From NCBI RefSeq assembly GCF_043677095.1, contig NZ_JBHLJR010000003.1, positions 496,001 through 560,000 on the forward strand: a DNA stretch of 64,000 bases, written 5' to 3'. Shown piece after piece: positions 1 through 8,206 of this stretch. Under the pieces are notes generated by a model. It worked only from the letters and a program-made list of their open reading frames with translations. It was not told the DNA's origin and ran no database searches. This stretch comes from Natronococcus roseus. GTDB taxonomy: Archaea; Halobacteriota; Halobacteria; Halobacteriales; Natrialbaceae. Made by a program: the position numbers and the translations under genes. Within the stretch, counting starts at the first letter, position 1; the number at the start of each line of letters is the position of its first letter.

Positions 1-1201
1 CGCGGTCGTGTTGATCTTCGCGTACTACTGGTTTATCGCGTTCATCGCGTTCTTCCACGACCAGATCGGCCGCTCGAAGTACGTGCCCAGGCCACCGTAC
101 CCGAACGTGACCGTCCTGATTCCCGCGTACAACGAGGAGGGGTACGTCGGTCGGACGATTCAGGCGCTGCTCGACGCCGACTACCCCGCCGAACGGCTCG
201 AGATCGTCGCGGTCGACGACGGGTCGACCGACGGAACCCTCGCCGAGGCGAGCGCGTTCGCCGCCGCCTCGGATCGGGTCTCGGTCGTCAGCAAGGCAAA
301 CGGCGGCAAGTACTCCGCACTGAACTACGGATTGCTGTTCGCAGACGGCGACGTCATCGTCACCGTCGACGCCGACAGCATCGTCGACCGCGACGCCCTG
401 AAACGGATCGTCGCCCCCTTCGAGGCCAACCCGAAGATCGGCGCCGTCGCGAGCAACGTCACAATCTGGAATCGCGACTCGCTCATCACCCGCTGTCAAC
501 AGCTCGAGTACACGATCGGCGTCAACATCTACCGGCGGGCGTTGGACTACTTCGGCATCGTGATGGTCGTTCCCGGCTGTCTGGGCGCCTACCGCCGCGA
601 GGTGCTCGAGGAGGTGTTCGCCTACGACCCCGACACCCTCACCGAGGACTTCGACGTCACGATGAAGGTGCTCCGGGCCGGCCACCGCGTCTCGGTCAGC
701 GACGCCCGCGTCTACACGGAGGCGCCGGCGACCTGGCGAGACCTCTACCGCCAGCGTCTACGCTGGTACCGCGGCAACTACATGACCGTCTTCAAACACT
801 GGCCGGTCGTCACGGATTCGTCCTACGGCTACCTCAGTCGGATCGCGCTGCCGTTCCGACTGGTCGAGATGTTCTTCCTCCCGCTGGCGAGTTTCGTCAT
901 CCTCGCGTACATCGCCTGGCTCGTCCTCGCGGGGTACGTGACGACCGTCCTCGCAGTGTTCGTCTTCTTTACGAGTATCGTCTTCCTGATCGCCGCCCTC
1001 GGTATTCAGATCGAGGGCGAGGACTGGCGGCTGCTCGTCTACGCCCCGTTGCTCGTCGTGGGTTACAAGCAGTTCCACGACGCGCTCAACATCCGCTGTC
1101 TACTGGACGTCCTGATCGACCGCGACCTCGCCTGGACGCGGGCGAACCGGATCGAACAGGACTCGAGTGCCGACGCCGAGCCCACCCGATCGGCCGACTG
1201 A
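1..1201 (+). CDS. Processive family 2 glycosyltransferase, 5' end outside window
   Basis: Membrane glycosyltransferase of the GT2 processive type (hyaluronan/cellulose/poly-GlcNAc synthase-like), expected to use a nucleotide sugar on the cytoplasmic side. The frame is open to the left edge, so the true start lies outside; the first in-window initiation codon is a GTG at position 8. Counting from that codon there is one hydrophobic segment (1-17), a GT-A domain with the NDP-binding pair DD at 70-71, the metal-binding DAD at 121-123, TED at 212-214 and the processivity motif QxxRW at 249-253, then at least two membrane segments at about 285-345. The presence of QxxRW favours a polymerising rather than single-transfer enzyme. 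The sugar cannot be told from sequence. Family call sure; substrate unknown. Confidence 0.88.
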   Translation, partial: AVVLIFAYYWFIAFIAFFHDQIGRSKYVPRPPYPNVTVLIPAYNEEGYVGRTIQALLDADYPAERLEIVAVDDGSTDGTLAEASAFAAASDRVSVVSKANGGKYSALNYGLLFADGDVIVTVDADSIVDRDALKRIVAPFEANPKIGAVASNVTIWNRDSLITRCQQLEYTIGVNIYRRALDYFGIVMVVPGCLGAYRREVLEEVFAYDPDTLTEDFDVTMKVLRAGHRVSVSDARVYTEAPATWRDLYRQRLRWYRGNYMTVFKHWPVVTDSSYGYLSRIALPFRLVEMFFLPLASFVILAYIAWLVLAGYVTTVLAVFVFFTSIVFLIAALGIQIEGEDWRLLVYAPLLVVGYKQFHDALNIRCLLDVLIDRDLAWTRANRIEQDSSADAEPTRSAD

Positions 1202-1322
1202 CGCCGCCTGAGACGGGACGTCGGGCCGGCTCAGTTTCAGCAGGTCTTTGCGCGTCTGGTCCGTAGCTGTGGGACGAACCGGCTGATCCCTCGAGTCGTG
1301 ACTGGATCAGCGTGATCGACAG

Positions 1323-1361
1323 ATGGCACGGAAAGACCACTACTACAACTACCCCTCTTGA
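1323..1361 (+). pseudogene. Orphan copy of the rlmE start (12 codons then stop)
   Basis: An ATG opens a 12-codon frame reading MARKDHYYNYPS and then stops. Its first nine residues match the start of the complete rlmE at 2848 (MTRKDHYYN), and the DNA of 1323-1349 matches 2848-2874 at 25 of 27 bases. Similarity ends on both sides: the sequence upstream of the two ATGs and downstream of base 27 is unrelated. This looks like the original first codons of rlmE cut off by the insertion or recombination that delivered the toxin-antitoxin pair now lying between the two copies. Confidence 0.7.
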
Positions 1362-1374
1362 TCTGTTTCATCTA

Positions 1375-1459
1375 CTATAGTAACAACTGAAACTGTTTGC
1401 CACCGATCACACAGCCGTCGTGCGATCGGGTGCGCACTGACTTTCAGTGGCTACTATAG
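1375..1459. mobile_element. MITE-like element, copy 1 (85 bp)
   Basis: Short non-coding element with imperfect 18-bp terminal inverted repeats (left CTATAGTAACAACTGAAA; the right end reads CTATAGTAGCCACTGAAA in reverse complement, 16/18 identical). Near-identical copies lie at 7959-8044 and 41958-42043. The interior carries a palindromic hairpin around AGCCGTC; this copy is slightly degenerate in the left arm (GATCACAC rather than GATCGCAC) and lacks one base. No transposase is present in the window, so it would have been mobilised in trans. The right end forms the last codons of the HEPN gene. No clear target duplication was seen. Confidence 0.8.
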
Positions 1460-1971
1460 TTCTGACAGCGACACTCGTGTGCGATTTGTGAAAAATTCTT
1501 GATATAATCATGGACGGCAACTGCGAGGTCGAACATCGCATCGGCCTGTTGAGCGGCAGCGACAGTCTCGCGGTAGTACGCTGCTGCGCGGTTGTCACGG
1601 TAGAGTTGCTTCATCCGCCGCGCAGTTTCATCGGTGACGAGATGGAGATCGGCACCGCGGTCGTATGCCCGGTCGTGTCCCTCGCGGAAGTCATCTATCG
1701 TATCGTTCGACGCGGTGAGTGCGTAGAACTCGAGGGTGCGCTCGATGGCAGCGAAAGACATCTCGATGACGCTCGTATGGTAGCCGTCGTGCTTGCGGAG
1801 CAGACGGCACGCATCGAGGAGGCGGCACGCCTTCCGAAGTTGAATCACGTTGGGATCGTGAGCATTCGGGTCGAGTCCTTCCTCGTAGTCGGGACGACCC
1901 AGTTGGCCGGTGAAGGCATCCTCGGCGTGTGCGACTGCATCGACGAGGGCATCGGGTTCGTCAGGCATCAC
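1444..1971 (-). CDS. HEPN-domain toxin (HepT-like) of a MNT/HEPN toxin-antitoxin pair
   Basis: All-helical HEPN protein of 175 residues, expected to be an RNase toxin kept silent by its nucleotidyltransferase partner, as in the HepT/MntA systems. The region DNRAAAYYRE (126-135) fits the degenerate haloarchaeal version of the HEPN Rx4-6H/Y motif: R125 and R128 followed by the tyrosine pair Y132-Y133. In studied HepT proteins the tyrosine beside this motif is what MntA AMPylates. The start overlaps the end of the MNT gene by 11 bases, so the pair is translationally coupled. The last residues (about YSSH) and the stop codon are supplied by the MITE at 1375-1459, so the native C-terminus has probably been replaced. 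Confidence 0.78.
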   Translation of the reverse strand: MMPDEPDALVDAVAHAEDAFTGQLGRPDYEEGLDPNAHDPNVIQLRKACRLLDACRLLRKHDGYHTSVIEMSFAAIERTLEFYALTASNDTIDDFREGHDRAYDRGADLHLVTDETARRMKQLYRDNRAAAYYRETVAAAQQADAMFDLAVAVHDYIKNFSQIAHECRCQNYSSH

Positions 1972-2641
1972 TCATCACCTCGCACTTGAGGTCGCTGAGA
2001 GTGTTGCTGTCCACGAGCGTTATCGCGTCGGCGAAGATCTCTCGAAGCCGGTCACCGTGGCCGCGTGCCGACTTCGGCGTCTCGACGAGAATCTGGAACT
2101 CGTAGCGGTCGCCGTCGAACCGCTTTTCTCCGAGTTCTTTCGCGACCTCGTTGGCGCGATGCTGCTCGACGCGGTCGCCGGCCAGTATCCAGAGGTCGAT
2201 GTCGCTCTGGCGGTCAGCACGGCCTCGGGCGACGCTCCCGAACACGAGAACACCCTCCACGTCTCCGAGCTCGTCACAGATCCGGTCGAGTGCAGCACGG
2301 ACTGGTGGATGGTACTCCGGCTGGGGAATGCGAAGGACTGGATCGTCGGGCTTCGTCACGCGAGTTCGATTGATGGAGACGAGTCGACGGTTACCCTCGC
2401 TCTCGACCACAATGACGTCATTGGCTTCGAGGACGTCAACGGCCCGCTTGACTGACTGGGCCGCGTTGTCGGTAAGCCGCCCCAGCTCGCGGATCGTGAA
2501 CTGCTCGTACGGATTATCGAGTAACAGTCGGAGCAGGTCGTCAGTTGCCGTGTGGCGGAACAAATTGGGATCCGTGGCTGGTATCGGAAGCTCGATCGTG
2601 GCTTGCTTCGCCTCGTCGGCCACCGTTGTCTGTCTCGTCAT
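1961..2641 (-). CDS. Winged-helix plus MNT nucleotidyltransferase, antitoxin (MntA-like)
   Basis: Minimal nucleotidyltransferase of 226 residues with an N-terminal winged helix. Residues 30-95 form the helix-turn-helix (RELGRLTDNAAQSVKRAVDV) and wing. Residues 110-215 form the polymerase-beta-like domain with GSVARG at 135-140 and the metal-binding D147 and D149 in QSDIDL. In characterised systems MntA neutralises HepT by adding AMP to a tyrosine. Here the fused DNA-binding domain suggests the antitoxin also represses its own promoter, in line with a palindrome directly upstream of its start (2643-2663). It is the first gene of the operon, followed by the HEPN toxin with an 11-base overlap. 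AMP as donor is inferred from the family. Confidence 0.82.
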   Translation of the reverse strand: MTRQTTVADEAKQATIELPIPATDPNLFRHTATDDLLRLLLDNPYEQFTIRELGRLTDNAAQSVKRAVDVLEANDVIVVESEGNRRLVSINRTRVTKPDDPVLRIPQPEYHPPVRAALDRICDELGDVEGVLVFGSVARGRADRQSDIDLWILAGDRVEQHRANEVAKELGEKRFDGDRYEFQILVETPKSARGHGDRLREIFADAITLVDSNTLSDLKCEVMSDA

Positions 2642-2642
2642 A

Positions 2643-2663
2643 CGTTACGTATAACGCGTAACG
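2643..2663 (-). promoter_or_regulatory. Inverted repeat at the antitoxin start, candidate operator
   Basis: A perfect 7-base inverted repeat CGTTACG (2643-2649) and CGTAACG (2657-2663) is separated by TATAACG and lies one base upstream of the antitoxin ATG. The position would block transcription or initiation of a leaderless message. Because the antitoxin has its own winged helix, autoregulation is the simplest reading. Binding is inferred. Confidence 0.5.
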
Positions 2664-2847
2664 AGACAATAGATTTCCGGTGGGACAGAGGAGCCAGCAA
2701 ACCCGTCGTAGCAAATTCCACGGCTGGAAGGGGCGACGCGCTGCCAGCACCATCCGATGTACCTTTCCGGGTTGGCGACGTCTCCTTTCGTATGAACGCG
2801 GATTCGCCAGCCCTCGTGAACGCGCCACGAACCTCGATGAGGTATTC

Positions 2848-3633
2848 ATGACACGAAAAGACCACTACTACAACAAGGCGAAACAGGAGGGGTACCGCAG
2901 CCGAGCGGCCTACAAACTCAAGCAGCTCGACGATCTCGAGAACGTCATCTCCGGCGGCGACACCGTCGTCGACCTGGGGGCGGCTCCGGGCGGCTGGCTC
3001 GAGGTTGCCGCCGAACGGGTCGGCCCGCAGGGACGGGTCATCGGCGTCGACCTCCAGCGGATCAAAGACCTCGAAATGCCCGGCGGCACCGATCGAATCG
3101 AGACGATCCGCGGCGACATGACCGAGGACCGAACCCGGGATCGAGTCACCGACGCTGCCGGCGGCAGCGTCGACGTCGTCGTCTCCGACATGGCGCCCAA
3201 TATGTCCGGCGAGTACTCCCTCGACCAGGCTCGGTCGCTACACCTCGCCCGTCAGGCGTTCGAGACGGCGCTCGACCTGCTCGACAGCGGCGGAAACTTC
3301 CTCGTCAAGGTGTTCGACGGTCCCGACGTCGACGCCCTTCGGGCCGACCTCGAAGAGGAGTTCCAGTACGTTCGGGCGACGGCGCCCGACGCCTCCCGCG
3401 AGTCCTCCTCGGAGCTGTACTTCATCGCCAAGGGGCGGCTGACGGGGCCGGTCCGGGAGGGCGACGAACTCGAGGTCGAGATCGTCGACGTCGGCAGCGA
3501 AGGCGACGGGATCGCGTCGATCGAGGGATACCGGCTGTTCGTTCCGGAGTCGGAGAAGGGCGACGTCGTCGAGGTTCGCGTCGACGACGTCAAACCGAAC
3601 TTCGGGTTCGCCGAACGGATCGACCGGGACTGA
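2848..3633 (+). CDS. rlmE: 23S rRNA 2'-O-ribose uridine methyltransferase RlmE/RrmJ with TRAM domain
   Basis: SAM-dependent RrmJ/FtsJ-family enzyme that 2'-O-methylates a uridine of the 23S rRNA A-loop. The SAM loop VDLGAAPGGW is at 41-50 and the K-D-K-E catalytic tetrad is visible as K23, D114 (VVSDMAPN), K154 (FLVKVFDG) and E189 (SSELYF). Residues 200-261 are a TRAM RNA-binding domain, the normal archaeal arrangement; 261 residues is full length. The frame is open another 168 bases upstream, but MTRKDHYYN is the conserved family start, so the ATG at 2848 is chosen. The native promoter region appears to have been separated by the island carrying the toxin-antitoxin genes. Confidence 0.95.
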   Translation: MTRKDHYYNKAKQEGYRSRAAYKLKQLDDLENVISGGDTVVDLGAAPGGWLEVAAERVGPQGRVIGVDLQRIKDLEMPGGTDRIETIRGDMTEDRTRDRVTDAAGGSVDVVVSDMAPNMSGEYSLDQARSLHLARQAFETALDLLDSGGNFLVKVFDGPDVDALRADLEEEFQYVRATAPDASRESSSELYFIAKGRLTGPVREGDELEVEIVDVGSEGDGIASIEGYRLFVPESEKGDVVEVRVDDVKPNFGFAERIDRD

Positions 3634-3739
3634 GACTGTCGGATAGAAGTCAACACGGAGCCGATCTAAACTCCGGGGTCGTCGTGTTCGATGACTCTAG
3701 CAGAACGATCGGCTTCACGTAAGTCTGTCAGCAGTGTGA

Positions 3740-3994
3740 TTACTCTTGCTCGTAACTGATCCGAACCGTCGTCACCGACTCCTCGGCCGTGGCGACGTAC
3801 AGTTCCTCGAGGTCGTCGAAGACCTCGGGCGGCAGCTCCGCCGCTCCGTCGGCGCGTTCGGCTTTCGCGACGGCGAGTTCGTCGTAGAGGTGGGCCGTCG
3901 CCTCGTGGAGCGCGCGCTGGACCGCCTCCGTCGCCGGAAGTTCGACGGCTCCGTCGGGCGTATTGGATTCCTGTTCAGTCGTGGAGGGCGTCAT
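3740..3994 (-). CDS. Small acidic conserved hypothetical protein
   Basis: 84-residue acidic protein of unknown function, predicted mostly helical (residues 22-70), with no membrane segment, no cysteines and no motif I recognise. It starts at an ATG at 3994 and precedes another minus-strand small gene with the intergenic bases 3995-4049 between them. Codon use is typical of the genome, which supports a real gene. It does not overlap a better frame. Confidence 0.6.
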   Translation of the reverse strand: MTPSTTEQESNTPDGAVELPATEAVQRALHEATAHLYDELAVAKAERADGAAELPPEVFDDLEELYVATAEESVTTVRISYEQE

Positions 3995-4049
3995 GGCACA
4001 GGGTACACCGCCGAGCCCCCATAAGCAATCTGGTTCTGGGGATCGGTAA

Positions 4050-4238
4050 TTACGACCGCTGACGCTCGTCGGGCTCGAGTCGGCCCTGTCGGTCGTCGAT
4101 CTCGTCTAAGATATCGAGGGTCTTGCGGACGGAGGCGCGGATCGCGTCGCTGCGGTTGACGAACTTGCCGTCGTCGCCGACGTGGTCGTCGAGGTCGTCG
4201 AGCAACTCCTGTGGGATTTCGACGCTGATCTTGGGCAT
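4050..4238 (-). CDS. Ribbon-helix-helix (CopG/Arc type) transcription factor
   Basis: 62-residue DNA-binding protein. The N-terminus MPKISVEIPQELLDDLDDHV is the beta strand and first helix of the ribbon-helix-helix fold; the turn and second helix follow (NRSDAIRASVRKTLDIL). These proteins bind operators as dimers. It lies 49 bases downstream of the tatCt stop on the same strand, so it may share that transcript. The target is unknown; there is no adjacent toxin that would mark it as an antitoxin, and many haloarchaea have such stand-alone regulators. Confidence 0.85.
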   Translation of the reverse strand: MPKISVEIPQELLDDLDDHVGDDGKFVNRSDAIRASVRKTLDILDEIDDRQGRLEPDERQRS

Positions 4239-4287
4239 GGACGATCGTTCGCAGGGAACTCCCTTAAGCCGTCTGCGACCGGTCCGG

Positions 4288-6660
4288 CTACTCGGGCGTC
4301 GGCGCGGCCTCGGGTTCGGGGTCGGGACTGCCGCCGCCGCCGCCGAAGAAGCGGCCGCCGCCGGTGAGCACGTACAGCACGGCGAGTCCGAGCATGTAGG
4401 TCAGCGCGATCGGGATCGCGACCAGCAACATCGTGAGGATTCCCTTCGGGCTGAAGAACGCGGCGGCCGTGAAGATCCCGACGACGATGGGCCGCCAGCG
4501 CTTGAGCATCGTCCGGTAGTTGACGATGCCGCCGATGTGGAACAGCGCCATCGTGACGATGATATTAAAGAGGAAGCCGACGCCGAGCGTCGTGTAGATC
4601 ACGAGCCACGAGAAGCTGTTGATCCGGTAGGAGACCTGCATCCCGTTCGTGACGGCGTCCGTGATCAGATACGAGATCACCGCGGGGGCGATCCAGTAGA
4701 AGCCGATGAACAGCCCCATCGCGAACCCGCCGATCATCGCGCCGCCCCAGAGGAGCATCACGCGCGGGTCGCCGCGGACGAGGCCGCGCTCTCTGGCGGC
4801 CGGCCAGCTCCAGTACAGAATCAGTGGAGCGACGGCGATGATCGCGAGGATCGTACTGACCTTCACCATGAAGATCAATACCTCGACGGGGTGGAGTGCG
4901 ATGACCAGCCCCGCCTCGTTCAGGATCTCCGTGATCTCCGCCGTCGAGTCCGCGGCGGCGATCTCTTCCTCGCTCATGTCCGTGACCTGGGCGAGGGCCG
5001 CGTCCGGTACGCGATCGACGAACTGGGTGAGGACGACGCCGAACCCACCCTGGTAGAGCGCGACGAACGTCCCGCCGAGCACGACCATGAACACGCCGAC
5101 GATGTAGAACATCTTCGAGGTGAGGCTGTTGAAAATAAAGGCGAGGTCGTAGGCGTAGCCGCCGACGTCGTCCTCGGTTGTCTCCTCCTCGGTGAAGGCG
5201 TCGAGCATTCCGGCGGCGGTACTCGAGAACAGCCCGCCCTCCTCTTCCTCGTCCGCTGTTGCGGCGCTGCCGCCGGCAGCACTCCCGGCACCCGCACCGA
5301 CGTTCGAGTCGGCGCCCGGCCCGTCGTCGGATCGCTGTTGTTGTTGCTGTTGTTTCTGCAGTCCGTCGTACCGGTCGAGGATCGCCTGTGCCTTCTCCCG
5401 GTTGTCGTCGTACATCGCCTTCCGGGATTGATCGAGGGCCTCCTCCTCCTCCATCTCGAGGAAGACCGTCGCCGGAACGTCCCCGATGTCGTCGGCCGCG
5501 AGGGTCTCGAAGTCGACGTCCTCGGCGGTTTCGGCGGTCCGGATGTCGTCTTCTCGCGGATAGACGGGCGACTGCAGGACCTTCACCGTGTAGCCGAGCA
5601 GGATGAGCCCGCCCACGGTGGTGGCGGCGATCACGGCGATCGCTAGCAGACCGAGTACGCCGTAGTCGACGTACAGTTCCCAGAATCCGACCGTTCCGCC
5701 CTCGGGCTGGAGCCACGCCGGCAGGTTCGGATACACTTCCTGATTGACGAACGCGAACCCACCCTGCACGATGAACACTACTGCAGCGACGGCAACGAGG
5801 GCGATAACGCCGAGGAACTGGAGGAGCCGCCGCTTCATCAGTCCGGTTCCGGTGTCGAGCTCGGCCGCACCCCGACGGCGGATGTTCGTGACGACCTTCG
5901 CCAGTCCGAGGCTGAAGACGTATAGCGCGAACAGCGGCATCGCCCACATGATCAGCGTGAACGGGTCCGGCGGGGAGAACATCGCCCCGAAGACCGTGAT
6001 GGCGACCGCGGCGTGGCGCCACTTGTTTCGGAACGTCTCGTAGGAGACGATCTCCGTGTAGGAGAGTACGCCCATGAACAGCGGCATCTGAGCCGCGAGA
6101 CCGAACGAAAGCGTCAGAAGCGCGATAAACTCTGTGAACTCGGTGATCCCCCAGCTGGGGTTGACGCCGGCGTCGAACGCGACCGCACCGAGGAAGTCGA
6201 ACGCGAACGGGAAGAAGATCGCGTAGGCGTAGAAGACGCCGACCCAGAACAGCACGAACGACGCCATCGCGAAGCTGGCCATGTGAAGCCGCGAGATCGG
6301 AACCTTCGAGCGGAAGCCGCGCTCGCGGAGTTTCTGACGGGAGAAGTACAGGAGGGCGGGGATCGCGACGATGATCCCGACCAGCATTCCGATCTTCGCC
6401 TGGAGGAGGATGACCTCGAACGGCGTCCGGGTAATGATCTCGGTCGCGTCGGCGACGATCTGGTTCATCTCCGAAGTCGCCGTCCGCTCGAGGAAGTCCC
6501 AGATCCAGACCCGCAGGGCGTAGAAGGATCCGAGGAAGCCGAGGACGAAGACGATAAACACCTTCTGGAGGTGCGTCTGGAGGCTCGAGAGCATCGCGCC
6601 GATCGTCTCCCGGCCAGTGTTGATAGCGCGGGCCGTGTCCTCGTCGACGGCAGAGCTCAT
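4288..6660 (-). CDS. tatCt: Double-domain Tat translocase subunit TatCt
   Basis: Twin-arginine translocase receptor subunit in the form found only in haloarchaea, in which two TatC units are fused in one chain (790 residues). The first TatC half spans about 20-290 and the second about 510-775. Between them are extra membrane segments (about 300-375) and a long acidic cytoplasmic linker (about 385-510) with a run of seven Gln near residue 436 and a Gly/Ala-rich patch. The C-terminus is Gly- then Pro/Glu-rich. In Haloferax volcanii TatCt is essential, as most secreted haloarchaeal proteins use Tat. It is divergent from the single-unit tatCo at 6804 and shares its 143-base promoter region. No tatA is visible in the window. 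Confidence 0.95.
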   Translation of the reverse strand: MSSAVDEDTARAINTGRETIGAMLSSLQTHLQKVFIVFVLGFLGSFYALRVWIWDFLERTATSEMNQIVADATEIITRTPFEVILLQAKIGMLVGIIVAIPALLYFSRQKLRERGFRSKVPISRLHMASFAMASFVLFWVGVFYAYAIFFPFAFDFLGAVAFDAGVNPSWGITEFTEFIALLTLSFGLAAQMPLFMGVLSYTEIVSYETFRNKWRHAAVAITVFGAMFSPPDPFTLIMWAMPLFALYVFSLGLAKVVTNIRRRGAAELDTGTGLMKRRLLQFLGVIALVAVAAVVFIVQGGFAFVNQEVYPNLPAWLQPEGGTVGFWELYVDYGVLGLLAIAVIAATTVGGLILLGYTVKVLQSPVYPREDDIRTAETAEDVDFETLAADDIGDVPATVFLEMEEEEALDQSRKAMYDDNREKAQAILDRYDGLQKQQQQQQRSDDGPGADSNVGAGAGSAAGGSAATADEEEEGGLFSSTAAGMLDAFTEEETTEDDVGGYAYDLAFIFNSLTSKMFYIVGVFMVVLGGTFVALYQGGFGVVLTQFVDRVPDAALAQVTDMSEEEIAAADSTAEITEILNEAGLVIALHPVEVLIFMVKVSTILAIIAVAPLILYWSWPAARERGLVRGDPRVMLLWGGAMIGGFAMGLFIGFYWIAPAVISYLITDAVTNGMQVSYRINSFSWLVIYTTLGVGFLFNIIVTMALFHIGGIVNYRTMLKRWRPIVVGIFTAAAFFSPKGILTMLLVAIPIALTYMLGLAVLYVLTGGGRFFGGGGGSPDPEPEAAPTPE

Positions 6661-6803
6661 TTACTGATGAGTTGTAGCTGACATCCGGTTATCAACCTTT
6701 CGTGTACGAAACGGCCGTCTTGTGAAACGACGGCGGCCTGTCTGCGGTTTCGGGTGACCGTAAGAAAAGGCCTATAACTGGCGGGGTATCTATATCTCGA
6801 TAG
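6661..6803. promoter_or_regulatory. Divergent promoter region of tatCt and tatCo
   Basis: The 143 bases between the two divergent tatC starts hold a TATA-like box for each side. CCTATAACT at 6771-6779 is centred about 29 bases before the tatCo ATG. On the other strand GTTGATAACC (about 6684-6693) lies about 28 bases before the tatCt ATG. Both spacings predict transcripts that begin at or within a few bases of the start codon, as is common in haloarchaea. Confidence 0.55.
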
Positions 6804-7859
6804 ATGTCGGACGAGTCGGCGACCGATGGGGACGTCGAACACCCCGAAGAGCCGCGGGACGATTCCGAGGACGGTGTCTCGAGCGACGCCGATGCGGAAC
6901 CCGACACCGACAACGAGATCGAACCTGACGCAGACCCGGATCCGGAGCCCGACGCCGACGACGAGACGACCGACGTTGATTCGGAGCCCGACGCCGACAA
7001 CGACGGTGCGCTCGAGCGGGCCGACGACGACGAGCCCGAACTCGAGACCGACGGCGAGGGGGTCGTCGGCGACCGTCCCGAGGAGTCGGAGCCGACCTAC
7101 CCCGACCCCGACGAGGACGTCGGCGGGATCTCGACCCCGCCGGACGACGAGGAGATGCCGCTGGCCGACCACATCGAGGAGATGGTGCTCCGACTGGCGG
7201 TCGTCTTGCTCATCGGTGCGGCCGGGACCGCGATCGGGCTGCTGTGGGCATCCCAGGCGATCGAGTACGTCTGGAACAACGTTTTCCCCTCCCAGTTCGA
7301 GCAGGTCCCCCCGCCGCATATCTACCACCCGCTCGAACTGTGGTTGACCCGAATCAAGCTCTCGGCGCTGTTGGGGATCATGGTCGCGCTGCCGATGTTC
7401 GTCTACCAGTGTTACCTGTTCATGAAGCCGGGGCTGTACCCCAACGAGCGCAAGTACTACCTCGCGGCCGTCCCGACCAGCGTCATCCTCGCGGGGCTGG
7501 GGATGATCTTTTCGTACCTGCTGGTGTTGCCGATCCTCTTCCAGTACTTCACGTTCTACGCCGAGGGGAGTGCGGGGATCGCCTACGCGCTCGGGGACAC
7601 GTTCAACCTGATCATCACGCTGACGGGCTTTCTCGCTATCGTCTTCCAGATCCCGCTGTTCATGATGCTCGCGATCATGATGGGCGTGACGACCCGGAAG
7701 TGGCTCGCGGACAAGCGGCTGTACTTCTGGGCCGGTTTCGCGGGGCTGGCCTTCCTGTTTACCGTGGACCCGACGATGATGGCCCCCATCCTCGTCGCGA
7801 TCACGATGATCCTGCTGTTCGAGGGAACCCTGTTACTCCTGAAGTGGACGGGAAGATAG
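6804..7859 (+). CDS. tatCo: Sec-independent translocase subunit TatCo with acidic N-terminal extension
   Basis: Single-unit TatC, the receptor for twin-arginine signal peptides in the cytoplasmic membrane (351 residues). The TatC core with six membrane segments covers about 115-350; the conserved first-loop region MPLADHIEEMVLRL and later the family signature around LYPNERKYY and FPIPLFM-like segments are visible. The first roughly 110 residues are an acidic, Asp/Pro/Glu-repetitive cytoplasmic extension (repeats such as PDADNDG and EPDADPDPEPDAD). It is divergently transcribed from tatCt with a TATA box at -29. Haloferax TatCo and TatCt handle overlapping substrate sets. Confidence 0.94.
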   Translation: MSDESATDGDVEHPEEPRDDSEDGVSSDADAEPDTDNEIEPDADPDPEPDADDETTDVDSEPDADNDGALERADDDEPELETDGEGVVGDRPEESEPTYPDPDEDVGGISTPPDDEEMPLADHIEEMVLRLAVVLLIGAAGTAIGLLWASQAIEYVWNNVFPSQFEQVPPPHIYHPLELWLTRIKLSALLGIMVALPMFVYQCYLFMKPGLYPNERKYYLAAVPTSVILAGLGMIFSYLLVLPILFQYFTFYAEGSAGIAYALGDTFNLIITLTGFLAIVFQIPLFMMLAIMMGVTTRKWLADKRLYFWAGFAGLAFLFTVDPTMMAPILVAITMILLFEGTLLLLKWTGR

Positions 7860-7958
7860 CCCTTCCCGGCCAAATCCTCGCCGAAACCCTCGAGCCCCTG
7901 GCGCGACCGTTCCCGGCTCCCACCTGCTCTCCGGTCTCCTCGAGTCCGTCTGATTCCG

Positions 7959-8044
7959 CTATAGTATCAACTGAAACTGTTTGCACACCGATCGCACAGC
8001 CGTCGTGCGATCGGGTGCGCACTGACTTTCAGTTGCTACTATAG
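7959..8044. mobile_element. MITE-like element, copy 2 (86 bp)
   Basis: Second copy of the family at 1375 and 41958. The left end is CTATAGTATCAACTGAAA and the right end, reverse-complemented, is CTATAGTAGCAACTGAAA (17/18). The centre holds a perfect hairpin, GATCGCAC-AGCCGTC-GTGCGATC. It lies in the intergenic space between tatCo and the nitrite reductase gene. No transposase and no clear target-site duplication are seen. Confidence 0.85.
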
Positions 8045-8206
8045 TTGCCGTTGAGAATCGTCGCTCGAGTGCGAACTCCGTTCGCATATATCTCCTTATA
8101 CAGATTGTAGTCGATTGGAGATCCGACGTTCGCCGCCGAATGCAGAGGGGAAATGGACGATCGTTAACAGTTACAGTTATACGGGTTAGGAACATGGGGA
8201 TGAAAC

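Noticed and set aside
1407..1598. Short minus-strand frames across the MITE copies (also 7959-8432 and 41958-42497) sharing a common peptide
   Set aside because: The common peptide arises only because the MITE is repeated; the frames have no starts or bias outside the MITE.
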